Assembly (NCBI GenBank): GCA_037178625.1
Contig: CM074144.1
Span: forward strand, 1,488,001-1,552,000
Source: Skeletonema tropicum
Lineage: Eukaryota; Bacillariophyta; Thalassiosirophyceae; Thalassiosirales; Thalassiosiraceae
Direction of reading: 5' to 3'
Length of the DNA stretch: 64,000 nt
The notes under the pieces are model-generated. The model saw nothing but the letters and a program-made list of their open reading frames with translations, ran no database searches and had not been told where the DNA came from. The first letter of the stretch is position 1. Each line of letters opens with the position of its first letter. Position numbers and translations under genes: made by a program. Positions 52,759 to 62,422 of this stretch are shown in pieces.

Positions 52759-52967
52759 GATTTCCCAAAATGTTGCACCATCGCGTCCTCGGATATTCCT
52801 AGCAGTTCTAGAAGAGAAATGGCGGCGGCGAAGTTTTTTCTCGCCTTTGTATTCATATAAAGTAGTATCCAGGATCCATCTGTGCTTTCGACCCCGTCAG
52901 TGAAGGCGGTGGCCTTGAGAGCCTTAATTCTCGTTTCGATCTCATCTTTATCCATCGCGCTCGTCAT
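52719..52967 (-). CDS. Possible first exon of the transposase-like gene
   Basis: 82 codons overlapping the start of the large minus-strand ORF in another frame: KDEIETRIKALKATAFTDGVES, then NTKARKNFAAAISLLELLGI. The composition is protein-like. The overlap contains GTACGT, a good donor site, at the end of the lysine run, but I found no acceptor that keeps frame, so it may equally be a frameshifted or independent start. Confidence 0.35.
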   Translation of the reverse strand: MTSAMDKDEIETRIKALKATAFTDGVESTDGSWILLYMNTKARKNFAAAISLLELLGISEDAMVQHFGKSWRKKYVNMTAVS

Positions 52968-53748
52968 AGCTGCTGAAAATACTCTCTAGCTCTCTCAATA
53001 TTGACTGTGTACCCGGATCGACTTGCCTAAATCGATTCTAAAGACGATTTAGAGGCGATTTAATGTGTTCGATCCGAGTAGCCGACCACTCCCTGAGGTA
53101 CTAGCATACGGCGAAGTAGCGCCATGGTGCAATGGTATTTTTTGAAATTTTGTTAGATGAGTGCATCACAGGTAGACTTGGCCCGCACGAAATCGGATCT
53201 CGTCACACCTGTCTTTCTCCTTGTCTTTCTTCCGGCTTCTCGCATCGCTCTGGTCGTTAGGGACAGACAGAAGGGATGTTGAGAGAGAGAGAACAGCCAT
53301 GGACATTGTTCATCAAGCACCAATATCGTGTAGAACAATCCTATAGCTGTTCATCTTTTTTTCCCACCCACCCGACCCGGCTGACACTGCCGAATTTACT
53401 TCGGCTTTCGAGGCTGGGTCCAAACTTAGAGTAGCGCCGGTTTTCCGCAGGAAAATGACAAAATTCAAAAATGGGAGAGGGTGCGTAGGTAGTACTTGTA
53501 GGTAACAAATAATCACATATAATTATGAGTGGAAATGGTAAAAGACGAAGAGACCTTAAGAAGCCTCTGGACCAGGGTGATTTTACCTAACGCTATAAGT
53601 GAAAACTACCATGCCGACCGCCGCCCGCCGCCACAAAAAGGATCAATAGCATACAACATCGTCATCAACAGACGTTATGAGTCAACAACCCGCCATCCAT
53701 TAGCTGAAGAAGTTGCTTCAGGGGCGGCCAACAACTAAAAATTGAATC
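52968..53748 (+). other. Intergenic spacer
   Basis: Several short frames (53153-53338 minus, 53313-53516 minus, 53529-53738 plus) but none with recognisable content. It should contain promoters for the genes on both sides, which diverge from here. Confidence 0.5.
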
Positions 53749-54499
53749 ATGGAAGTGGAAGAAGAAGAACTGTCACTGCACGATCTCCTCTATCAAAATC
53801 CTGCCGTCGGCCTCGAATCATCTCAAGAAGAATCAGACAACATCCATAATATATTGAATGACACATTTCCAGAAGACGGACTCCTATATAGTCGGAACCG
53901 ATGCAATCTTCACTTCTTCACGGAATGTCACTCCTCAAATCTCTAGCGATGCCAAAGAAGAATCCAATTCACACAATCAGCAATTCGACAACATACCAAC
54001 TCCATCCATCTACACAGACGAGAGAGGCGAGATACATAATATCAAGGCAAACGACAAGAGAATCAACATTCTCTATACTAAAAAGGGATACCTTAGAAGT
54101 GGAGATTTTCATCCCAATGAACAATGTGACTTTATCTTCAGTGGAAAGGTCAAGATATGGACTCTTCAATCTGACGGCAATACCAAAATGACCAGCTATG
54201 GTGCACATGATTTCATTTCTATACCACGAGGAGTTCCACATATATTTGAATTTGTGGAGGATACAGTGATGGCAGAGTGGTGGGAACCTCCTGGGTTTCA
54301 AGCTTGGTTTTATAAACCATATCGTGACATTGTGAATAAAAAGATGTTGGGAGAGGGGAACGACGATAGTGGTAGTAGACGAAAGGGGTTGGAGGTATTG
54401 GTAGCTTCGGGTGATAAGAGGTTGAATACTGTCAAGATAGTTTTGGGCGCTGTATTTGTGGGTAGTTTAGGGTTTCTTCTTGGGCGTAGAAGCAGGTAG
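53749..54499 (+). CDS. Cupin-fold protein with C-terminal membrane anchor
   Basis: The main frame (53858-54499) encodes a small cupin: GYLRSGDFHPNEQCDFIFSG fits cupin motif 1 with His and acidic ligand, and GAHDFISIPRGVPHIFEF fits motif 2 with its His. A hydrophobic C-terminus, VKIVLGAVFVGSLGFLLG followed by RRSR, is a probable tail anchor. The better start is the ATG at 53749 in another frame, with acidic MEVEEEELSLHDLL; a short intron would link the frames (for example GT at 53891 to AG at 53957, which fits the phase). The exact splice is uncertain; if it is wrong, translation starts at 53858. The metal and substrate are unknown. Confidence 0.65.
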
Positions 54500-54740
54500 C
54501 AGGTGAGCGGACAGGATACAATACAAGATGACGAGTGTCAAACCAAATGAAGATCAAATGCGTCATAGGCTCTTTCCTCATAATTGCCCTACCTGGCTCT
54601 TTTTATTTGCGCCTGTCTTATTTGGACTGCTTGCTCAAAGGAATACTATGAGATGTATGCATGTAACAGGACCTATCTACTAGTTTAATCCCAATTAAAT
54701 CTTAGTATGTCTTACGTCATTACTACCCTTCACATACCCT

Positions 54741-55595
54741 TCATTTCCTCACAAAGTATGGCTTGATGGCATCCCCCAAAGAAGTTCGAAGCATCGCTCC
54801 TCCGTCGACATAGATCGGGCCTCCAGTCATGAACGACGCCCTTTCGCTAGCCAAAAATGCAATCAATTCTCCACACTCACTTGGGCTGGCGTGACGCTTC
54901 ATGGCATGCGATGATCCAATATCCTGCAGAAACTTCTTTGTGTGTTCTTCAGAAGAATTTAAACCGTGAATAGCAGGGGTATCCATTAGGCCTGGAGCTA
55001 CCGAAAACACCCTCACACCCACCTCAGCATATTCCAAAGCGAGTTGCTTGATGGCCATATCAACCGCTGCCTTGCAGATGGCATAGATGGCAGCGTTAGA
55101 ATGTCCCCCTAGCGATCCAGCTATGCTACTCAATCCAACAAACACACCACCTCTTTCACTTGCAACGAGATGCTTCCGAGTGTGACGGAAGCAATTCATC
55201 ATTCCCTTGAAATGAATGTTGATAGATCCCTCCCAGCCCAAGTCCCAATCTCCTGAATCGAACAGTTGCTCAAATGATCCGTAGCTATCCGGCCCAAAGT
55301 AGCCAGGACAGTAAATCACGCAATCCACACCACCACCCAGTTTGGATATGGCCTCCAACATTCCTTCACGAGTACTTTCAGGATCACTCGCATCCATAAC
55401 GACTGCATGGCAGTTCTCTTTGTCCTTGATTGCTTCTTGAAGCTTGTCCCAAGATCTGGAGCAATACACGACGTGAGCACCACGAGATGAGAGAATGTCA
55501 GCTGTGGCTCGACCGATTCCGTAGCTGGCGCCAATGATGATGCAGCGTCTTCCAATGTGATTCTCTCCTTGAGGAGATGTTGATGTTGACGACAT
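54741..55595 (-). CDS. Short-chain dehydrogenase/reductase
   Basis: 284 residues, the usual length of a classical SDR. The cofactor loop is GASYGIGRA (about 23-31), the Asp of VVMDASDPES fits the adenine pocket, and the catalytic residues are Ser in GLSSIAG, Tyr and Lys in AIYAICKAA (YxxxK). The C-terminus has the common PGLMDTP and FLASERASFMTGGPIYVDGGAML motifs. There is no N-terminal targeting sequence, so it is probably cytosolic. The residue after the second strand of the Rossmann fold (YCSRSWDK) suggests NADP(H) preference through Ser-Arg. Substrate cannot be read from sequence. Confidence 0.88.
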   Translation of the reverse strand: MSSTSTSPQGENHIGRRCIIIGASYGIGRATADILSSRGAHVVYCSRSWDKLQEAIKDKENCHAVVMDASDPESTREGMLEAISKLGGGVDCVIYCPGYFGPDSYGSFEQLFDSGDWDLGWEGSINIHFKGMMNCFRHTRKHLVASERGGVFVGLSSIAGSLGGHSNAAIYAICKAAVDMAIKQLALEYAEVGVRVFSVAPGLMDTPAIHGLNSSEEHTKKFLQDIGSSHAMKRHASPSECGELIAFLASERASFMTGGPIYVDGGAMLRTSLGDAIKPYFVRK

Positions 55596-56316
55596 GGTAA
55601 TAGGTTGATTTATCTGCTTACTACTAACTGTTCATTATTTTGATCCAGTGCAATCGCTTCAAATAATGGCTGCAATGGAATGGACGAGTGATCAATCAGG
55701 CAATCCGAACTCTCTCTAGAGACGATAGGATTCATGCTCTGCAGGGTTCACCTCACGGGACGGACGAAACAAGCTCAAGAGACGAGAAAGAAAAGAGTGC
55801 TTGAAAGACTTTGCTTCCCCTCTTTCTTCTCAAAAGACTAAATACTAATTCCAAGTATGTGGAAGCCCGTTCCGAGTTCCGACCGCTCAAGCTCAAGAAA
55901 AACCGCAGCAAAAAGAAAAAACCAAACAAATGAGCAACAACCCAAACACCACGCCCCACAAGATCATCCGCGGTCTATAGTGTCCCCTCTGAGGTACCTT
56001 TCGAAGAAGAACAAATACTTGTAGTAATTGAGGAGGCTCCTCATCATCAACAGACGTGCGTAGCAAATAAACCAAAAGAGAACCGAAGGAAAGGGGGCTG
56101 GACTCTGGAAAGAAAGCAAAAAAGTCACTAGTATTTAATCGTATGATAATGATAAATCAAACTTCAAAGTAGCATTGGCTTATCAACTTCTTCAATGTGA
56201 CTTTGGCAGATCGTTATTTGCTCAGGTGACCAAGGCGCCGAGAAAATCTCTTTCTCTTGAGTTTGAGTGACAAGGAGGAGTATATAGCACTTGTAGCTGG
56301 AGAATTGACTCGATCA
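55596..56316 (+). other. Intergenic spacer with a dispersed repeat
   Basis: No gene. A 95-base segment at 55961-56055 is repeated upstream of the gene at 61408. Confidence 0.6.
55961..56055 (+). repeat. Dispersed 95-bp repeat, copy 1
   Basis: Shares aagatcatccgcggtct, tgtcccctct, aggtacctttcgaagaagaa and ttgaggaggctcctcatcat in the same order with 61281-61381. In the second copy the frame PSQVPFEEEQILALIVEEAP is open; here the matching frame is also protein-like, so it may be a gene fragment. Confidence 0.75.
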
Positions 56317-56967
56317 TCATGCTGGTGTTTCGTTCTGTGCAAGTGCTACTAGCCCTCCGACGTCAATTATCTTCTTTTTAATATCACTGCATTGACCTTG
56401 ATTTTGATTTGCTTCCGCAAGACGATTGAGTGCTTCAGATGCATGGGCTTGCACCTCTTCGTTGTCTGGCCAAAACGTCATGGCCTCAACCAAGATTCGA
56501 ATTGCTCCACAGTTCATAAGTTTATGGTCCGTGGAGGCATCGAAACCACATATGGAACTGATAAGCCCAGTTCCACTTGCAGCTACACCATCGTAGGCCT
56601 CTGAGTATCTTTTCATCGCCTTCACTGTTGCTTCTATTCCACCGAGTTCTACTACGAACTTGTGTATGTGTTTGTCTGTCTTTATCATTGTCTGGAGAAT
56701 ACGAAGAGCATTTGTTGCATCGTTCGTATCGTCAATGTATCTCTCTACAAATCTCACACCGGCTAGCCGCGCTCCAAATGAAAATGCTAGTGCCCACTTC
56801 GAAATTGAATGCCATCGTTTCCGCCGAATGTACAATATAGCAGTGCATGCAACTGTGGTGGAAACACCCAAACATACTAATTTTGGATGATTAAATATGG
56901 ACCCTGCTTCCACTTTCGATATGCAGGCCGGCAGAAGAACCTTATAGGCAGCTATTGATGTGAGCAA
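56317..56967 (-). CDS. Armadillo/HEAT-like protein with membrane segment
   Basis: 216 residues. A hydrophobic helix (LVCLGVSTTVACTAILYI, about 31-48) followed by RRKRW suggests a membrane anchor with the rest in the cytosol. Residues 85-210 show three armadillo-like helical repeats: NALRILQTMIKTDKHIHKFVVELGGIEATVKAM, ..GTGLISSICG.. LMNCGAIRILVEAM, and ASEALNRLAEAN...IIDVGGLVALAQ. The spacing of GxxxxLVxAM units fits ARM repeats found in many protist proteins. Likely a protein-protein interaction adaptor. The function is unknown. Confidence 0.65.
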   Translation of the reverse strand: MLTSIAAYKVLLPACISKVEAGSIFNHPKLVCLGVSTTVACTAILYIRRKRWHSISKWALAFSFGARLAGVRFVERYIDDTNDATNALRILQTMIKTDKHIHKFVVELGGIEATVKAMKRYSEAYDGVAASGTGLISSICGFDASTDHKLMNCGAIRILVEAMTFWPDNEEVQAHASEALNRLAEANQNQGQCSDIKKKIIDVGGLVALAQNETPA

Positions 56968-57499
56968 AAGAGTCTTTCTTTACTTATGCTTTGCAATATG
57001 CTCATGTTTGGATTGATGAATGAGCCAGTACTCATTTCCTTCATGATGTTGTACATAAAAGAGGCGTTTTCTTCAGTATTCGGTTCGCCTGCAATCAAGA
57101 GTGAAGAAAACACTTTGCTTTCCCTCTTCTCACAAGACTAAATATGAATTCCAATCTTTGTCGAAGGCCGTTCCGACACAGTCCAACATCCACACAGAGC
57201 AAGCCAACTCACGCACACCCTACTGTACGTTTGCTTTCAAAACCCATGCAAAAAAGTTCAAGTCACTTTTTTGTAGCTTCCAGAAGGAGTTATTAAAAAA
57301 TTCTTTTCGTCACTGCACGCACCGGAATTTGTAGCGTGCAGTGACGAAGCCCAAAATAAATATTTTCGCACTCCTATACTTCAAAAACGACCTTGAATGA
57401 ATTTATGCTTCGCTGAGTGATCGCCAGTCATAAAAAATTAGATGTTTGCAAGCGACGACAACCGGTATTGAGTTTTTTCTTCCGATATGAATATTCGGA
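56968..57499 (+). other. Intergenic spacer
   Basis: No supported gene. A short inverted phrase cgtcactgcac..gtgcagtgacg at 57309-57345 can form a hairpin. Confidence 0.5.
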
Positions 57500-58242
57500 C
57501 ACGGACAGGATGGGTGTCGCAACCCGGCTCCCGCCAAAATATGATAGGGGCGGACAGAATTGTTGACACCCGTCGGCAGCCCGTAGGTGCCGCCAGGCCC
57601 GCCCCTTGACACCCGTCTACGTCTAGATAGAGAGTACTAATAAATCGAATAAATCGCAATTGTTGATCGACGATTGACACCAATAATAAGTATAACGATT
57701 CGATTCCATTCGATTCCATTCGATTCCATTCGATCGATTCGTTCGATTTCATTCGATTCCATTTGTTCGATTCCATTCGTTCGATTCCATTCGTTCGATT
57801 CCATTCGTTCGATTCCATTCGTTCGATTCCATTCGTTCGATTCCATTCGTTCGATTCCATTCGTTCGATTCCATTCGTTCGATTCCATTCGTTCGATTCC
57901 ATTCGTTCGATTCCATTCGTCCAAAAGCTAGCAATCGATTCGTTCAATCTTTCGGCGTGCACGAGCCTTTCTGGTTGCATTTAACACATTATTTAAGTGC
58001 TTTCATCCGTGCTTTCATCATGTCTTGCACAAATACTAGCGATTAGTGGACTTAACTAGCGATGTGGTGTCGATAGTCATCAATTGCGATTTATTCGATT
58101 TATTAGTACTTTCTATCTAGACGCAGACGGGTGTCAAGGGGCGGGCCGTGGCGGCGCCGACGGGTGTCATCAAAAAAGCGTTTAAATGCCCGCCCCTATC
58201 ATATTTTGGCGGGAGCCGGGTTGCGACACCCATCCTGTCCGT
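57500..58242 (+). mobile_element. Foldback element with central minisatellite
   Basis: Left arm 57500 to about 57662 and right arm about 58080 to 58242 are inverted copies. Shared runs include cacggacaggatgggtgtcg, caacccggctcccgcc, aaaatatgatagggg, ggcccgccccttgacacccg and tagtactaataaatcga. Small indels separate the arms. The loop holds a 14-bp minisatellite and about 150 bases of other sequence. No coding gene is credible; the open frames seen on both strands come from the repeat. Confidence 0.85.
57700..57921 (+). repeat. Minisatellite: about 11 copies of a 14-bp unit preceded by 10-bp units
   Basis: Unit CGTTCGATTCCATT repeated almost perfectly from about 57764 to 57920. The first part (57700-57760) is built of the related 10-bp CGATTCCATT and mixed units. 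The 14-bp period is not divisible by three, so each frame cycles through the same 14-residue motif (NGIERMESNEWNRT on the minus strand), and none of the repeat frames contains a stop. Confidence 0.95.
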
Positions 58243-59460
58243 GATTCGGAAGCTTTTTTGAAATCTTCCGATTTTCGGAAGATTTTGGAAAAACGTTATA
58301 TACACTCCAAAATGCGCCCAAAATAAGATCTATGAGGTCTTTTTAGCTAAATACTACCATTTTTTGTCATACTGCATCGATCGAGGGGGTATACAAAACG
58401 GCGTTTTAGTTTTGGCGCGCCTGCTCTTTCAGCCTCCATCACAAAGATCATCAAAATCACTATGTTCGGTGTGTAGTTTCACCATGTCACACATTTCCTC
58501 ACAAGCCGAGTGAGGGCTCTATGGACAGCCCATGATCTATATATTCGACGGGTGCTGGCGCTATTTCACTTGGTATCAGTCATTGTGGTCGTAATGCCGC
58601 TTCAAGTACGGACATCTTGCCTACTTCGTAAAAATCACTGATCTTTGATAGAGCAACTTATCATGTTCCTAGTGTTCCCATAGACCGATTGATGGCCCAT
58701 TGGATAGCTTAAAAACTATATGATCGAGGATCGCTGCCGTATTTTGGGCATTAATCGACCGTCATAGTGGGAATGCTGGTGCTATGTGGACATGAAATTA
58801 TTGATCTGGGAATACTATGAAACAATATGTACATGGCTTGATTGGTAATAGACGAGGAGAAGATACTATAGCAACTCAAACACACCAATACTGCGCATTA
58901 CATATACAAATACATCTTCAAAATGTGCACTTGCATGAGGTTTAGTCATCATCCTCTTCATCATCACTGCAATACATGAAGTCACCCTCGCACTACGACG
59001 TCTCTTCACTGCATAATCAGGACGTTCAAAATCTCTGTCGTATTGCTGTTCAGACTATTTATTGGCGAATTCTTTCATTAAAGTGTGCATGGCTTGCATC
59101 TTGCTGGCTTGTTCCGTAGCTACCGTCTCCAAATGCTCAGACTCATCGACTTTGACAAACTCAAGCAAATAATCTTCAGTTGAACTGTCTTTCAGCTCTT
59201 CTGCTCGGCTCGGGGTACTGATGTCATCCTCAATCTTCATTTCCCTCTCCTATTGCCTGTGCACACGTCGTCATGAATGCATTGCGTGCTACCAGCCACT
59301 TGGGCGCTGCTGCTGTCATCGACGAGGACGTCTACGGTAGAAATTCTGATGTGTGTTACGAGGATGATCTTCAGGAGAGTACCTCTCCGATGATGAGGAC
59401 GGTGTTGGTGAGGAGCATCCTCCCGATGGAACAGCACCTTGACCACCAAAGTGGAATAAA
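58243..59460 (+). other. Interval without an intact gene
   Basis: A minus-strand frame at 59055-59240 (KIEDDISTPSRAEELKDSSTEDYLLEFVKVDESEHLETVATEQASKM, shown in parts) looks like an acidic C-terminal gene fragment. The rest holds nothing recognisable. A short palindrome with ttccgattttcggaa lies at 58266-58280. Confidence 0.4.
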
Positions 59461-60543
59461 TTGCAATCGAGAATGCTTGGAAACAAACAAAAAAAGAATT
59501 GTTGTTCCTCCCCGGATGGTTTGGATCGCTTCATGGACATAGTATACGGCAAGGATAGTAGATATTTAGAAGCAGTTCCACGAGACCGTCACAAACTGGG
59601 TAAGCAATGGCTTACAGCCAAAGAGGACCTTGATTTCTATCCGTCTCTCTTCCATGCACGTGGAGCAAACAATGCCCGTGCTTCTTTCGAGATTCTTTGG
59701 ATTTCATGATAGGCACGTTTTTGATGCGTGCAGAAAGTTCAAGATATACTGGAGTTGGGCTGGATGGTATTGAAGGAGCCACTCTCACAAATGACGATTT
59801 GGATGAAATCAATAAGTTCTTTCCTACAGAAATTGCTGATGGAAGTAGTAGCAGTGCTGGAGAGGGACGTAGCCGTAGCACTCGCGCCAACAACACACCA
59901 AACCCCGTGGAGATGCCCTTTGCAACTTGCAAGACAAACAAAACTCCAAAACATCGAGGAAAGGCCAATACTCCAACGCATCAGCTGCGCTGTGAATTAT
60001 GTGTAGGGTTCCCGTACGGACAGCTTGTTAAGTTTCAACAGGAGAAGAATACTGCAAGGGGTAATGCTAGTGCAACTCCTCGGTTGAAGGAAATTAAGCG
60101 GACATGTGCAAACTGTGGTAGAGGGACGGACTACTTTTGTCACGGTTGCAGCCGATACCTCTGCTTCTCGGCACCAAAGAAAGAAGACAACACGAAGCAT
60201 CCAAAGTACTTCAGCACCAAGATTCCGGTGATGGATAGCAAGGAAATGTTCTCATGAATGGCGATGGCTCATTTCAGTATGTGGAAAGGTTGACTACAAT
60301 GCTGCTCATCAAATTGGTCAGAGATCTATGCTTGGCAAAAGGAGATCTGAGTTGATCAATATTGCGAGAGGAATCGCTCCAGGTGCAGACGGAGAAGAAG
60401 ATATGGAGGCAGATGAAGGAGGGATTGCAATTCAATCTGCTGCCGCTTCTGCTACCGGTGTTGCCGCGGCACCAGGTGCAGCACAACGTCCAGCTGTGCC
60501 GGTCACTGTCAGAAGACGTCCAAAGAGAACAGGGAAAGGCACG
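59461..60543 (+). pseudogene. Decayed transposase with C-terminal zinc ribbon (piggyBac-like?)
   Basis: Successive frames read in order: GLDRFMDIVYGKDS..HKLGKQWLTAKEDLDFYPSLFHARG (59461-59709), then 59697-60257 with CELCVGFPYGQLVKFQ and CANCGRGTDYFCHGCSRYLCFSAP, and finally GKVDYNAAHQIGQRSMLGKRRSELINIARG to a stop at 60543. The C-x2-C...C-x2-C-x3-LCF ribbon is like the C-terminal domain of piggyBac-type transposases, but the catalytic core is missing, so the family is uncertain. Frameshifts near 59700 and 60260 break the gene. Part of the preceding N-terminal region may be encoded from 59270. Confidence 0.5.
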
Positions 60544-61407
60544 TGAGAGATATTGCGTTTGTGTCGCATAGCAGTATTCATAGTAGGATCCATAAACAAA
60601 AAACTATTGCCACGGGCAACGGTAGCAAATAGTGTTACTTGTACGGCTATTATTTACAATCTAATCGAACCTGATAACCTCCCAACGCCTCAAAATCATC
60701 GCATGGGGGGCATAGACGTGTGTTGGAAGCATTGTAGGTCCGCCTAACTCCAGATAATGCCCACACAGTAGTAGCTGAAGCAAAAAAATAATAGAAAATG
60801 GCACTACACAGCGAGTATATGACCAAAATGCACAAAACCAACGGCCTATCATGCATAGGCAAGGTGATCGGAGGGGGTTAGGTGTGTTTCTGGAGCAATA
60901 TAGCCGACTATTCTGAAACCTTCCGATATTCGGAAGATTTCGACTTTTGGGCGCGCTAAAATCTCGTCATGGATATTAATTCCTACGTACACAGGCAAAC
61001 TACTTGATTCGCGCCAAAAATTGGCATCTAAAACGACACAACCATGGTGAAAATGGGCTCCCTACGACTAGCCATAACTCAGTAAATACTAGGATGTTGA
61101 CCCTGTTTCAAAGCGTCAATGTTATTTATTTTGTCCGCAGAAGCTCATTGATACCTCACTTGTCCACTAACTCCCGTAATTGAAGTCAAAGGTAGGATTT
61201 GAGGGCAAACGTACAGTACTCCCAACACCCACAACGAAGACGGCTCGAAGACGGGCGACGGGCTGCTCCTGCTCTAGCTACCACAAGATCATCCGCGGTC
61301 TTCACTGTCCCCTCTCAGGTACCTTTCGAAGAAGAGCAAATACTTGCACTAATAGTTGAGGAGGCTCCTCATCATCATCAGTTGCCAGTGGCCTGGCAAA
61401 AATCAAA
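60544..61407 (+). other. Intergenic spacer
   Basis: Contains an exact ATTCCTACGTA at 60979-60989, a palindrome ttccgatattcggaa at 60921-60935, and the second copy of the dispersed repeat (61281-61381). No supported gene apart from a short frame at 61199-61411. Confidence 0.5.
61281..61381 (+). repeat. Dispersed 95-bp repeat, copy 2
   Basis: Second copy of 55961-56055, ending about 27 bases before the ATG at 61408. The frame TRSSAVFTVPSQVPFEEEQI is open here but ends in a stop that overlaps the next start codon. Confidence 0.75.
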
Positions 61408-62214
61408 ATGACGTCTCCCCAACAATTCATGTCGGTGCTATTCTTCCTCGCCGCTGTCATTTCGACGACCACATCGTTCACGGCAAATGAAGTGATGCTG
61501 AATAGAAAAAGAATTTCTGTAAACAGCAGCAGCATAGAATTGCAGCGGCGGTGGCAACAGTCTCAACAGAACAAAAGAATACCAACACCCAAAATAATAT
61601 CATCATCATCCACAACATTATTCACATCCACAAGCACCCCAACAATCAATCTCCAATACGACGAAAACGACATAATCAACAACCCCCTAAAATCCGCCGG
61701 CCTCTCCTTCATATCCGCCTCCACCAAATCACTCGGTATGCTCTTCTACAACATTGGCGGGATGGACCACAAGGAGATCCAAGCCCTACTCCTCCAGGGC
61801 GGGACACACCTCGTCGACGCCGGCACAGCCTGGACGACTGATTGGGATGTCGTACGTGATTCCATGTACTCTGCCTCTCAATCGTTCTATTCCATCAGTA
61901 ACGTATTTGGAAGTGCCAACATTGACGAATCGCTCGAACTAGGCACACTCTTCGAACAAATTGGGAAGGAATTGGAAGATATTTCCAATATAGGGGGATG
62001 TTGCTCTGTCGGTCCACCGTGTAGTTCACCGAATTTATTGGCAGTGGAAGAATATTTGGTGGCAATTTCGAAAATTTTAAAAAAGAATAGTGTGGCGGCG
62101 ACCGATGAGCATATGATGTGCACGTTGTTTTATGAGGTTGCGGGGTTGTTTGGAGAGATGGCGGGGAGGTATTTGGAGGATGAGGAGGGGTTTAAGAGTG
62201 AGGTTAGTTTGTGA
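61408..62214 (+). CDS. Secreted or plastid-targeted protein of unknown function
   Basis: 268 residues. The N-terminus MSVLFFLAAVISTTTSFTA is a signal peptide with a cleavage region TTSFTA that resembles the diatom plastid Phe motif, though less strongly than ASAF. A Ser/Thr-rich transit-like stretch follows (to about 80). The mature part is helical: GLSFISASTKSLGMLFYNIGG, QALLLQGGTHLVDAG, SQSFYSISNVFGSANIDESLELGTLFEQIGKELEDIS, and a Cys cluster GGCCSVGPPCSS. I recognise no family. Codon choice and length make it a likely real single-exon gene. Confidence 0.65.
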   Translation: MTSPQQFMSVLFFLAAVISTTTSFTANEVMLNRKRISVNSSSIELQRRWQQSQQNKRIPTPKIISSSSTTLFTSTSTPTINLQYDENDIINNPLKSAGLSFISASTKSLGMLFYNIGGMDHKEIQALLLQGGTHLVDAGTAWTTDWDVVRDSMYSASQSFYSISNVFGSANIDESLELGTLFEQIGKELEDISNIGGCCSVGPPCSSPNLLAVEEYLVAISKILKKNSVAATDEHMMCTLFYEVAGLFGEMAGRYLEDEEGFKSEVSL

Positions 62215-62422
62215 GAGTGAGAGAGGATGGGATGGGATGATGAGTGCATCACTGTTGCATTGAATTCTTTATGGATCAGTAGTGTTGTACTTAGGAGAGT
62301 CAGAAAGAAGTCAATGATGTCATGTGTACATTTAATTTTTAGTACAGACTTACATCCTCTAATACAAAATACATTCTATACAACACAGGCAATATCCTAC
62401 TAACCGACTCCTAACCCAATTC

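Noticed and set aside
53878..53946. Intron 53891-53946 (GT...CTAG) joining the two cupin frames
   Set aside because: The most obvious acceptor leaves the reading frame off by one; acceptors at 53957 or 53960 fit the phase and are preferred.
57438..57980. 180-codon minus-strand ORF with NGIERMESNEWNRT repeats
   Set aside because: It is a product of the 14-bp minisatellite inside a foldback element; all three frames give the same peptide cycle and the flanking parts overlap the inverted arms.
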